A stretch of DNA of 64,000 nt from Methylobacterium tardum (lineage in GTDB: Bacteria; Pseudomonadota; Alphaproteobacteria; Rhizobiales; Beijerinckiaceae). The translations under genes were made by a program, and so were the position numbers. Positions 49,503 through 57,878 of this stretch are shown piece by piece. The notes under the pieces were generated by a model. The model was given only the letters and a program-made list of their open reading frames with translations. It did no database searches and was not told the origin of the DNA. Every line of letters begins with the position of its first letter. Positions within the stretch are counted from its first letter, which is position 1. Where the stretch lies: positions 437,501 to 501,500 of the forward strand of contig NZ_CP097484.1 in assembly GCF_023546765.1 (NCBI RefSeq), given 5' to 3'.

Positions 49503-50825
49503 ATGCACAGCCAACACGGCCTCACGCCGCGCTTGAAGCCGCTCTCCGCCCGGCGCTCGACCACCCTTTCGGTGCTCGACATCGGCACGAGCAAGGTGGT
49601 CTGCCTCATCGCCGAGCTGCAGCCCGCCGAGGCGCTCACCACGCTCCGCGGCCGCACGCACCTCGCGCGCATCATCGGCATCGGCCACCAGCGCTCCCTC
49701 GGTCTGAAGGGCGGCGCCATCGTCGACCTCGCCGCCGCCGAGGGCGCGATCCGTCAGGCGGTCCACGCCGCCGAGCGGATGGCCAAGGTCGAGGTCCAGT
49801 CGGTCATCGTCAACATGTCGGGCGGCCGGCTCGCCTCGCAGCATTTCCAGGCGCGGGTGAACGTCCGCTCCGGCACCGTCACGGGCAGCGACGTCGAGCG
49901 TGTGCTCGAGACCGCCAGCGCCCACGGCGTCAGCCCCGGCCGGGCCGTGCTCCACGCCTTGCCGACCGGCTACGCGCTGGACGGGCAGGGCGCCGTGATC
50001 GACCCGTCGGGCATGATCGGCGAGGCGCTCAGCGTCGACCTGCACGTGGTGACCAGCGAGCTCGCCGCGGCCCGCAACGTCATGCTGGCGGTGGAGCACT
50101 GCCATCTCGGGGTCGAGGCGGTGATCGCCACGCCCTACGCGGCCGGCCTCTCGGCCCTGGTCGGCGACGAGGCCGAGATGGGCGTCTGCGTCGTCGACAT
50201 GGGCGGCGGCACCACCAGCGTCGGCGTGTTCTCGGGCGGCCACCTCGTCCATGTGGACGCCCTGGCGGTCGGCGGCCACCACGTCACCATGGACATCGCC
50301 CGCGGCCTCTCCACCCGCATGGCGGCGGCCGAGCGGCTGAAGACCCTCTACGGCTCGGCCCTCTCCACCCCCTCCGACGACCGCGACATGATCGCCGTGC
50401 ACGGCGTCGGCGAGGACGAGGGCGAGGCGCCGGCTCACATTCCGCGCTCGCAACTCGTGCGGATCATCAAGCCGCGCGTCGAGGAGGTGATCGAGCTGGT
50501 GCGCGACCGTCTGCGGGAGGCGGGCTTCGCCGCCCAGGCCGGGCGGCGCGTGGTCCTCACCGGCGGCGCCAGCCAGCTCGTCGGTCTGCCGGAGGTCGCC
50601 CGCCGCGTCCTCCAGGGTCAGGTGCGGATCGGACGGCCCCTCGGCATCCGCGGCCTGCCGGAGGCCGCCAAGGGCCCGGCCTTCTCGGCGGCGGTCGGCC
50701 TGCTCGTCTACCCGCAGGTGGCCCATGCCGAGCATTTCGAGCCGCGGGGGCACGGCGCCTTCGCGGCGACCGGCACCGACAGCTACATCCGCCGAGTCAG
50801 CCGCTGGCTCTCGGACAGCTTCTGA
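49503..50825 (+). CDS. ftsA: Cell division protein FtsA
   Basis: A 440-residue actin-like ATPase that tethers FtsZ filaments to the membrane. The nucleotide-binding segments [30 protein letters not shown] and [15 protein letters not shown] are in their expected places, and the 1C domain insertion lies between. The C-terminal [16 protein letters not shown] end ([11 protein letters not shown]) is the amphipathic membrane-targeting helix. It directly precedes ftsZ, as is usual. Confidence 0.95.
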   Translation: MHSQHGLTPRLKPLSARRSTTLSVLDIGTSKVVCLIAELQPAEALTTLRGRTHLARIIGIGHQRSLGLKGGAIVDLAAAEGAIRQAVHAAERMAKVEVQSVIVNMSGGRLASQHFQARVNVRSGTVTGSDVERVLETASAHGVSPGRAVLHALPTGYALDGQGAVIDPSGMIGEALSVDLHVVTSELAAARNVMLAVEHCHLGVEAVIATPYAAGLSALVGDEAEMGVCVVDMGGGTTSVGVFSGGHLVHVDALAVGGHHVTMDIARGLSTRMAAAERLKTLYGSALSTPSDDRDMIAVHGVGEDEGEAPAHIPRSQLVRIIKPRVEEVIELVRDRLREAGFAAQAGRRVVLTGGASQLVGLPEVARRVLQGQVRIGRPLGIRGLPEAAKGPAFSAAVGLLVYPQVAHAEHFEPRGHGAFAATGTDSYIRRVSRWLSDSF

Positions 50826-50919
50826 AATTCCACATCCGCCCCTGCGGGCGGGTGTGTCGGCGAGGATCCGGCGCTTTCAGCGTCGCACGGACAGCACAGT
50901 TAGCGAGAGGCTCGACACC

Positions 50920-52661
50920 ATGGCCATCACACTCCAGGCGCCGGACATCCGGGAACTCAAGCCCCGTATCACCGTCTTCGGCGTGGGCGGCGCCGGCGGC
51001 AACGCCGTCAACAACATGATCGAGTCGGGCCTGCTCGGCTGCGAGTTCGTCGTCGCCAACACCGACGCGCAGGCGCTCACCTCCTCGAAGGCCGAGCGGG
51101 TGATCCAGATGGGCCTGGGCGTCACCCAGGGCCTCGGCGCCGGCTCGCACCCGGAGGTCGGCTCGGCCGCCGCCGACGAGGTGATCGGCGAGATCCGCGA
51201 CCAGCTCTCGGGCGCCCACATGTGCTTCATCACCGCCGGCATGGGCGGCGGCACCGGCACCGGCGCGGCCCCGGTCATCGCCCGCGCGGCCCGCGACATG
51301 GGCATCCTGACGGTCGGCGTCGTGACCAAGCCGTTCCAGTTCGAGGGCATGCGCCGCATGCGCACCGCCGAGTTCGGCATCCAGGAGCTGCAGGCCGCGG
51401 TCGATACGCTGATCGTGATCCCGAACCAGAACCTGTTCCGGGTCGCCAACGAGAAGACCACCTTCGCCGACGCCTTCGCGATGGCCGACCAGGTGCTCTA
51501 CTCCGGCGTCGCCTGCATCACCGACCTGATGGTGAAGGAAGGCCTCATCAACCTCGACTTCGCCGACGTGCGGGCGATCATGCGCGGCATGGGCAAGGCC
51601 ATGATGGGCACCGGCGAGGCGTCCGGCGAGAAGCGCGCCAACCGCGCCGCCGAGGCCGCCATCGCCAACCCGCTCCTCGGCGACGTCTCGATGAAGGGCG
51701 CCCGCGGCCTGCTGATCTCGATCACCGGCGGCTCCGACCTGACCCTGTACGAGCTCGGCGAGGCCGCCACCCGCATCCGCGAGGAGGTCGATCAGGACGC
51801 CAACATCATCCTGGGCGCCACCTTCGGCGAGAGCCTCGACGGCATCATCCGCGTGTCGGTGGTCGCCACCGGCATCGAGCCGCTGCTGATCTCGGCGAAC
51901 TCGCCGAACAACCCGGCGATCGCCGAGACCGAGCAGCGCATCGCCGAGGTCGCCGAGCGCCTGCGCGCCGAGGCCCGCGCCCGCGCCGCCTCGCCGGTGC
52001 CGAGCATCCGCACCGAGGCGGCCGCCGCGGCGCCGGCGCCGGCTCCCGCTCCGGTCCACGCGCCGCAGCCGGCCCCCGAGATGCGCGCCGAGCCGCGGAT
52101 CGAGGCGCCCGCTCCGGTGACTCGCGACGACGTCGTGCTCGCCCCGGTCCAGCCCCGGGCCGCAGCGCCCTTCGTCCCGGCTCCGGCGCCCCAGCAATCC
52201 GAGCCCGCGGCGCAGCTCCCGGCCGGTCCGTTCGTCCCGCCGCGCCCGGCCGCTCCGGCCGGCACGCCGCTCGCCCGGGCCCCGCGCATGCCGCAGATCC
52301 ACGAGCTGCCGCCGATCGCGCAGACCCAGATCATGGCGAACCGCGCCGCCGAGGAGTCCGCGCCGGAATCCAAGCGGACCTCGCTCCTCCGTCGCCTCGC
52401 GACGGTCGGCTTCGGCGGCCGCCGCGACGAGATGGAGGGTGCCGCCCCGGCAGCCCGGCCCGCCGCTCCGGCCGCGCCGCAGCCTCAGATGGCGCAGCCC
52501 CCGTCCCGCAGGCCCCGCGCGCTCCGGCCGCTCCCGCGGTCCCGCAATACCGCCCGGCCCAGGGCAATCTCGATGCCCAGGGCCGGATGGCGCCGCAGCC
52601 GCGGATGATGGACGACGACCAGCTCGAGATCCCCGCCTTCCTGCGTCGTCAGGCGAACTGA
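50920..52661 (+). CDS. ftsZ: Cell division protein FtsZ, with an apparent frameshift in the C-terminal linker
   Basis: The tubulin-like GTPase of the division ring. The globular domain is complete, with [17 protein letters not shown], the tubulin signature [29 protein letters not shown] and the T7 loop NLDFADVR. A long Ala/Pro-rich linker begins near residue 350. In the frame as sequenced the linker ends in an odd Arg/Pro-rich stretch that stops at 52608. The conserved C-terminal peptide ([16 protein letters not shown]), needed for FtsA binding, is encoded in another frame ending at 52661. Adding one C to the run at 52498-52502 restores it, so a missed base in a homopolymer is likely. The ATG start at 50920 gives the normal N-terminus. 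Confidence 0.93.
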
Positions 52662-52690
52662 GCGCCGGCGAACCCGGACGCGAATCGAGG

Positions 52691-52714
52691 GAGCCGGCGG
52701 GAAACCGCCGGCTC
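52691..52714 (+). terminator. Hairpin terminator after ftsZ
   Basis: A perfect 10-bp stem GAGCCGGCGG / CCGCCGGCTC closed by a GAAA tetraloop, 30 bases after the ftsZ stop. It is not followed by a T tract, but a second small stem with a CTTTTT tail (52732-52750) lies just beyond. Confidence 0.7.
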
Positions 52715-52731
52715 TTCGCGCTGCGGCAAGA

Positions 52732-52750
52732 CAACCAACGGTTGCTTTTT
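52732..52750 (+). terminator. Second, T-tailed hairpin after ftsZ
   Basis: CAACC-AAC-GGTTG followed by CTTTTT. The stem is only five base pairs, but the T run is rare in this GC-rich sequence, so it probably adds to termination. Confidence 0.45.
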
Positions 52751-52845
52751 GACCCCCCGGGGGGTGTAGCCGGGTTCGCCCGGATCCTGTGATCCCGGGG
52801 GCGTGGTGCATCCGCGCCACAGAACGGTCGCTGGTTAGCCACGCA

Positions 52846-52860
52846 TTAACCAACCTTTAA
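52846..52860. promoter_or_regulatory. CtrA-type binding box upstream of lpxC
   Basis: TTAACCAACCTTTAA matches the TTAA-N7-TTAA consensus of the alphaproteobacterial cell-cycle regulator CtrA exactly. TTAA is very rare in this window. It lies 240 bases upstream of lpxC and about 185 downstream of the ftsZ coding end. Confidence 0.65.
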
Positions 52861-53100
52861 GTCTTTGGGGGATCAGCAGTTTGCGAAGGCGGCGCCGCAA
52901 GCGTGTCTGTAACACAGCGTAAGAATCCGTGATTTGGCTGCCCTGTGCGGTGCAGCTATAGAACCTCAAGACCGACGACACACGCATCGGGACACAACCT
53001 GGTAGCGTGGGCAGGGGCATCAAGCAGCGGACGGATCAGTCAGTTTTCTTGTCATCTTCAGTCGAGATGGCGGGACCTGATCGCGGCCGGGGGCTAAGGA

Positions 53101-54048
53101 ATGCGAACGCATAAACAGACGACCCTCAAAGGGCCGGCAACGCTCTCGGGCATCGGGGTCCATTCCGGGAACCCGGCCGAGATCACGATCCGGCCCGCTC
53201 CCGCCAATCACGGCATCGCCTTCCTCCGCACCGGCACCACCCATGGCAATGACCGCCTGATCAAGGCGCATCATGCCCTCGTCTCGGCCACCGAACTCTG
53301 CACCGTTCTGGGTGACATCGAGACCGGTGCCGTCGCCACCGTCGAGCACCTGATGTCCGCCCTCTACGGGCTGGGCGTGGACAACGCCCTGGTGGAGATC
53401 GACGGCCCCGAGATGCCGATCCTCGACGGATCCGCGCTCCCCTTCGTCCAGGCGATCGATCAGGTCGGGATCGCGACCTGCGACACGCCGCGGCGCTGGC
53501 TCAAGATCCTCCGCCATGTCCGCATCGAGACCGGGACGTCCTTCGCTGAGCTGCGGCCCATCGATCGCGGCTTCCGCCTCGACGTCGAGATCGATTTCGA
53601 GAGCCCGGTGATCGGCCGCTCCCGCAAGGCTATGGACCTGTCGCCGGCCTCCTACCGCCGCGAGATCGCCGGCGCCCGCACCTTCGGGATGATGCGGGAT
53701 GTGGAGCGCTACTGGAAGGCGGGCTTCGCCCTCGGCGCCTCGCTGGAGAACACCGTCGCGGTCGGCGAGAGCGCGGTGGTCAATCCCGAGGGCCTGCGTT
53801 TCCCGGACGAGTTCGTCCGCCACAAGATCCTCGACGCCATCGGCGACCTCGCGCTGGCCGGCCTGCCGATCCAGGGCGCCTACCGCTCCTATTGCGGCGG
53901 CCACCGGATGAATGTCGGCGTGCTCTCCGCCCTCTTCGCCGACCGGTCTAACTACGCGATCGTCGAGGCGCAGGGCTCGCGGCGCGAGACCGTCCTCTCC
54001 GAGCTCGGCGCCGGCCTCGGGATCGCCGCCTTCGCGGCGGACCTCTGA
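53101..54048 (+). CDS. lpxC: UDP-3-O-acyl-N-acetylglucosamine deacetylase LpxC
   Basis: A 315-residue zinc deacetylase, the committed step of lipid A synthesis. The opening QTTLKGPATLSGIGVHSG and the catalytic EHLMSALYGLGVDNALVEIDGPEMPILDGSA stretch carry the active-site Glu and a zinc histidine. The HKILDAIGDLALAG motif gives the other His/Asp ligands. It is preceded by a large regulatory gap and followed by a small stem (54058-54075). A candidate target of CtrA control through the box upstream. Confidence 0.95.
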   Translation: MRTHKQTTLKGPATLSGIGVHSGNPAEITIRPAPANHGIAFLRTGTTHGNDRLIKAHHALVSATELCTVLGDIETGAVATVEHLMSALYGLGVDNALVEIDGPEMPILDGSALPFVQAIDQVGIATCDTPRRWLKILRHVRIETGTSFAELRPIDRGFRLDVEIDFESPVIGRSRKAMDLSPASYRREIAGARTFGMMRDVERYWKAGFALGASLENTVAVGESAVVNPEGLRFPDEFVRHKILDAIGDLALAGLPIQGAYRSYCGGHRMNVGVLSALFADRSNYAIVEAQGSRRETVLSELGAGLGIAAFAADL

Positions 54049-54057
54049 ACGGCAACT

Positions 54058-54075
54058 TGTGTCCTGCGGGACACA
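54058..54075 (+). terminator. Possible weak terminator after lpxC
   Basis: TGTGTCC pairs with GGACACA around a 4-base loop ten bases past the lpxC stop. No T run follows, so this may be an RNA-stability stem only. Confidence 0.3.
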
Positions 54076-54239
54076 GCCGACAACCGATCCTGGCCGCCCG
54101 CAGCCTTGCCGCTTTCGTGCCCGAATCAAACGTCACGGTTTAACGGTCCGTGAACGGCGGGCGCGGCCCGGACGGGCCGGATCCACCCACGCGATGGCAT
54201 GACGGCGCGAGACGGCGCCGGTTCGGGAAAGAGCGCCAG

Positions 54240-55121
54240 ATGCCTGTCACCATTCGTCATCGCCGGGCGGCGGCCTTCGCGGCGCCGCTCGTGGCCATCC
54301 TCGGCCTGGGCCTCGGCGGCTGCGACTTCGACCCGACCCAAATCTTCGCCGAGAAGTACAAGCCCGAGGTCGTGCCGGATGTCCCGGCCGACAAGCTCTA
54401 CAGCGACGGCTTGGCCAAGCTCGAGGACAGCGACTACGAGGGCGCCGTCAAGAAGTTCGATAGCCTCGACAAGCAATACCAGTATTCCGACTGGTCCCGG
54501 AAGGCGCTGCTGATGACGGCATACGCCAACTACGAGGGCCAGAAGTACGACGACGCGATCAGCGCCTCGAAGCGCTACCTGCAGCGGCACCCGGCCAGCA
54601 AGGATGCCGCCTACGCGCAGTACCTGATGGCGATGTCGAACTATAAGCAGATCCCGGACGTGACCCGCGACCAGGAACGCTCCGAGAAGGCGCTCGCCTC
54701 CCTGCAGGAGCTGGTCCAGAAGTATCCGACCTCGGAATACGCCGCGGATGCGAAGGCCAAGATCCAGATCACCCGCGACCAGCTCGCCGGCAAGGAGATG
54801 GAAGTCGGGCGTTTCTACCTGGAGCGGCGCAACTTCCCGGCCGCGATCAACCGCTTCCGCGACGTCGTCGCCAAGTACCAGACTACGCGCCACGCCGAGG
54901 AGGCCCTGGAGCGCCTGACCGAGGCCTACTGGGCGCTCGGCATCACTCAGGAGGCGCAGAACGCCGCCGCGGTGCTCGGGCACAACTTCCCGGAGAGTTC
55001 CTGGTACAAGGACGCGCACGCGCTGCTCGCTCAGGGCGGCGTCGAGCCCCGCGAGGAGAAGTCCTCGTTCCTCTCCAAGATCTACCGCACGGTCACGGGC
55101 AAGACCGCCTCGGCCGAGTAA
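54240..55121 (+). CDS. bamD: Outer membrane assembly lipoprotein BamD
   Basis: A 293-residue lipoprotein of the BAM complex. The signal peptide ends in a lipobox (LGLGGC, with Cys26 as the lipidated residue), followed by a run of TPR-like helical repeats: YSDGLAKLEDSDYEGAVKKF, DWSRKALLMTAYANYEGQKYDDAI, and YAADAKAKIQITRDQLAGKEMEVGRFYLER. Motifs and length match BamD/ComL. The start at 54240 gives the correct signal peptide; the frame extends 30 codons upstream. It lies between lpxC and recN as in other alphaproteobacteria. Confidence 0.93.
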   Translation: MPVTIRHRRAAAFAAPLVAILGLGLGGCDFDPTQIFAEKYKPEVVPDVPADKLYSDGLAKLEDSDYEGAVKKFDSLDKQYQYSDWSRKALLMTAYANYEGQKYDDAISASKRYLQRHPASKDAAYAQYLMAMSNYKQIPDVTRDQERSEKALASLQELVQKYPTSEYAADAKAKIQITRDQLAGKEMEVGRFYLERRNFPAAINRFRDVVAKYQTTRHAEEALERLTEAYWALGITQEAQNAAAVLGHNFPESSWYKDAHALLAQGGVEPREEKSSFLSKIYRTVTGKTASAE

Positions 55122-55161
55122 GGCGGCCGGGTCCGGTCGGGCCCGACCCGCGAAGCCTCAG

Positions 55162-55185
55162 GGCCCGGAGCCGCCGCTCCGGGCC
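55162..55185 (+). terminator. Hairpin terminator after bamD
   Basis: A perfect 10-bp stem GGCCCGGAGC / GCTCCGGGCC with a CGCC loop, followed by TTTCC, 40 bases after the bamD stop. Confidence 0.65.
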
Positions 55186-55292
55186 TTTCCGTTGTCGCAT
55201 CCAAGACGTCCGGTGCGACGCATTTTTCGGGTGAATCCGCGCCGCGGCGGCCTTATGTCTGCGGTCCCGTCCTGAGGAATCCCCGTCGCCGC

Positions 55293-56966
55293 ATGCTGGC
55301 GCAGCTCGCGATCCGCGACATCGTCCTGATCGATAGGCTCGCACTGAATTTCCGATCGGGGCTCAGCGTCCTGACCGGAGAGACAGGCGCGGGCAAATCG
55401 ATCCTGCTCGACGCCTTCGCCCTGGCGCTTGGCGGCCGCGGCGACGGCCGCCTCGTCCGCCACGGCGAGGCGCAGGGCGTCGTCACGGCGGTGTTCGACC
55501 TGCCCGTCGAACATCCGGCGCGCCGGATCGCCGCCGAGGCCGAGATCGACACCGAGGGCGACCTGATCCTGCGCCGGACCCAGATGGCCGACGGGCGGAC
55601 CCGCGCCTTCGTCAACGATCAGCCGGTGGGCGTCCAGGTGCTGCGGGCGATCGGGGCCGCGCTCGTGGAGATCCACGGCCAGCACGACGACCGGGCGCTG
55701 GCCGATCCTGCCTCGCACCGGGCGATCCTCGATGCCTTCGGCGGTCTCCAGGCCCACCTCGCCAAAGTGGGGAACGCGTCGCGCGCGGTCCGCACGGCGC
55801 GGACCGCGCTGTCCGAGCATCGCGCCCGCGTGGAGGCGGCCCGCAAGGAGTCCGATTTCCTGCGCCACGCCGTCGAGGAGCTGGCCACGCTCGCTCCGCT
55901 GCCGGGCGAGGAGGCGCAGCTGGCGGAGCGCCGCAGCATCATGCAGCAGTCGGAGAAGGTCGCCCGCGAGCTCAACGAGGCGCTCGACGCCGTGGGCGGC
56001 CCCCATTCCGGCGTGCCCCATCTCTCGGCCGCCCTGCGCAAGCTGGAGCGCCGCGCGGCGCAGCTGCCGGCCCTCGCCGATCCCTGCGTGAACGCCCTCG
56101 ACGCCGCGATGGTCGCCCTCGGCGAAGCCCGCGCGGTTCTGGACGCGGCCGTGTCCGAGACCGAGTTCGATCCCCGCGACCTGGAGCGAGTGGAGGAACG
56201 CCTGTTCGCCTTGAGAGCGGCCTCCCGCAAGTACGATGTCGCGGCCGATGACCTCGCCGCGCTGGCGGAGCGCTACGCCGGAGACGTCGCGGCGATCGAT
56301 GCCGGCGAGGCGGCGCTGGCCGGGCTCGAGCAGGCGCTCGCCAAGGCGGAGGCCGACTACGCCGAGGCGGCCGAGAAACTCAGCGCCGGGCGCCGCCGGG
56401 CGGCCAAGCAGCTCGACGCCGCCGTGAAGGCCGAGCTGCCGCCGCTGAAGCTGGAGCGGGCCCGGTTCATCACCGAGATCGCCACCGATCCGGATTCGCG
56501 CGATCCGGCCGGCACCGATCGCGTGGAGTTCTGGGCACAGACCAATCCCGGCACTAAGCCCGGCCCGATGATGAAGGTCGCCTCGGGCGGCGAGTTGTCG
56601 CGCTTCATGCTCGCCCTCAAGGTGGTGCTGGCCGACAAGGGCTCCGCGCCGACCCTGATCTTCGGCGAGATCGATACAGGCGTCGGCGGCGCCGTGGCCG
56701 ACGCGATCGGCCTGCGCCTCGCCCGGCTCGCAGCCACCGTGCAGGTCGTCGCCGTGACCCACGCGCCCCAGGTCGCGGCGCGCGCCGAGACGCACTTCCT
56801 GATCGCCAAGGCGCCCGTGAAGGGGGCCAGCCGTGTCGCAACCCGGGTCTCGAGCCTGCCCGTCGGCGAGCGGCGGGAGGAGATTGCCCGGATGCTGGCG
56901 GGTGCCACCGTGACGGACGAGGCCCGGGCGGCGGCGGCCCGGCTTCTTCAGGGCGCCGACGCGTAA
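55293..56966 (+). CDS. recN: DNA repair protein RecN
   Basis: A 557-residue SMC-like ATPase for double-strand-break repair. Walker A is GETGAGKSILLDA (near residue 30), a long coiled coil fills about residues 150-370, and the ABC signature region is VASGGELSRFMLALK. The Walker B stretch reads TLIFGEIDTGVGG, where the family normally has FDE: the metal-coordinating aspartate appears as glycine through a single base (GGC for GAC). The rest is normal, including the His-containing VAVTHAPQVAA switch. Start ATG 55293. The substitution would reduce ATP use if real; a sequence error is possible. Confidence 0.9.
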   Translation: MLAQLAIRDIVLIDRLALNFRSGLSVLTGETGAGKSILLDAFALALGGRGDGRLVRHGEAQGVVTAVFDLPVEHPARRIAAEAEIDTEGDLILRRTQMADGRTRAFVNDQPVGVQVLRAIGAALVEIHGQHDDRALADPASHRAILDAFGGLQAHLAKVGNASRAVRTARTALSEHRARVEAARKESDFLRHAVEELATLAPLPGEEAQLAERRSIMQQSEKVARELNEALDAVGGPHSGVPHLSAALRKLERRAAQLPALADPCVNALDAAMVALGEARAVLDAAVSETEFDPRDLERVEERLFALRAASRKYDVAADDLAALAERYAGDVAAIDAGEAALAGLEQALAKAEADYAEAAEKLSAGRRRAAKQLDAAVKAELPPLKLERARFITEIATDPDSRDPAGTDRVEFWAQTNPGTKPGPMMKVASGGELSRFMLALKVVLADKGSAPTLIFGEIDTGVGGAVADAIGLRLARLAATVQVVAVTHAPQVAARAETHFLIAKAPVKGASRVATRVSSLPVGERREEIARMLAGATVTDEARAAAARLLQGADA

Positions 56967-57081
56967 ACGCGTATCAACCTTAACCGTTGGTTGTAATTAG
57001 GCGTTTATTAACCATTGCGCGCGAGAGTGCGATCGTCCTGGCGCCGCGGAAGGTTTCGGCGGCAGGGCGGGGGAGGGAGCG

Positions 57082-57282
57082 ATGAAGCCGTCCATGGTCG
57101 CGTCCGATGGGCACCTGCGCGCAGGCCAGACGCTCAAGCAGTCGATCGACACGCGACAGCTCGGGCTCACGCTCCGGACGGTCTACGAGGGCAGTGTCGA
57201 TACCCAGCCGATCACCGACACCCATGTCGAGCTGCTTCTGCGCCTGCGCCAGAAGGAGCGCGAACTCCGCCGGGCGAGCTAA
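57082..57282 (+). CDS. Small NepR-like protein (candidate anti-sigma factor)
   Basis: A 66-residue protein with a strong ribosome-binding site (GGGAGGGAGCG directly before ATG 57082). The central part, LGLTLRTVYEGSVDTQPITDTHVELLLRLRQKE, matches the pattern of NepR proteins (L/I-G-x2-LR-x2-Y-[DE]-x2-V-x3-P-[IV]-x-D...LL-x2-L). In the general stress response NepR holds the sigma factor EcfG until PhyR is phosphorylated. Neither phyR nor ecfG is adjacent, so this could be an orphan paralogue. Assignment rests on a short pattern and is tentative. An AT-rich stretch with TTAACC motifs lies just upstream (56980-57020). Confidence 0.5.
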   Translation: MKPSMVASDGHLRAGQTLKQSIDTRQLGLTLRTVYEGSVDTQPITDTHVELLLRLRQKERELRRAS

Positions 57283-57399
57283 GCGTCCGATTCGGCCTGA
57301 CTGACTCAGGCCGGCGACTTTGAGTTCATCTTGAACCGCGCAAGCGTTCGATGAACCTGCATTCGCGTCGTCGGAAAGCCCGGCTTCGTGCGAAACCGA

Positions 57400-57687
57400 C
57401 TACCAGCGGCGCGAACCGGGCCTCCGGCGATACTCGGCAGCCCGAATCAAGGTCAGCACCCGATCGAGGTTGACCAGCAGTTCCGATTCCTCGACCCGCG
57501 CCTGTGCGGCCGTTCCAGGATCGGTGCTGAACTTCTGGCGCGCCTGCGCCAGCGTCAGGGCGCGCTCCAGGGCTTCCCGCTCGGCATGCAGGGCAAGCCA
57601 GGCTGGATCGGCTTCCGTCGCTGCCTCGACCTCCTCGCCGCCCACGATCCGACATCCTTCCGGTACGATTGCCGGTATTGAACGCAC
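57400..57687 (-). CDS. Hypothetical protein
   Basis: A 95-residue frame starting at a GTG (57685-57687). The middle (WLALHAEREALERALTLAQARQKF and a following helical part) looks like a short coiled coil. No signal or domain is recognisable. It lies divergent to pstS and shares its upstream region, including the Pho box. It may be real, but the GTG start, the lack of a clear ribosome-binding site and the GC bias leave doubt. Confidence 0.35.
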   Translation of the reverse strand: MRSIPAIVPEGCRIVGGEEVEAATEADPAWLALHAEREALERALTLAQARQKFSTDPGTAAQARVEESELLVNLDRVLTLIRAAEYRRRPGSRRW

Positions 57688-57724
57688 GAGGTCGATGAAC
57701 CGTGCCGCTCGACTTGCGGCTGCG

Positions 57725-57753
57725 GTGTCATCCCGGTGTCATCTCTCTGTCGT
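57725..57753 (+). promoter_or_regulatory. Pho box (PhoB binding site) upstream of pstS
   Basis: Three 7-base units, GTGTCAT, GTGTCAT and CTGTCGT, start at 57725, 57736 and 57747, exactly 11 bases apart. This is the direct-repeat periodicity of PhoB sites. It lies 126 bases upstream of the pstS start, so phosphate limitation should induce the operon through the PhoB encoded at its end. Confidence 0.85.
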
Positions 57754-57878
57754 AACCGCCCAGCCATCGGGCGGCCGGCGCTGGGTCTCTTCGGAAGATC
57801 GGCCGCAGAGCTCTGCCGCGGGCATGGGCTTGCCGGCGGAGCGGCGCAGGCTCTTGCCCGACGGCAACGGAGAATCCC

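Larger units (their letters stand above)
52662..53100. other. Intergenic control stretch between ftsZ and lpxC
   Basis: 439 bases without a gene. From left to right it holds two hairpins at 52691-52744, a CCCCCCGGGGGG palindrome at 52753-52764, and the CtrA-type box at 52846-52860. An AT-richer stretch (52861-53060) that probably contains the lpxC promoter follows. Confidence 0.6.

Noticed and set aside
50797..52842. A 681-residue minus-strand frame over ftsZ
   Set aside because: Composition is Arg/Gly/Asp repeats produced by GC-rich codons; ftsZ is unambiguous.
56972..57000. A second full CtrA box (TTAACCGTTGGTTGT)
   Set aside because: Only one TTAA half is correct; the second half reads TTGT, so it is at best a half-site.
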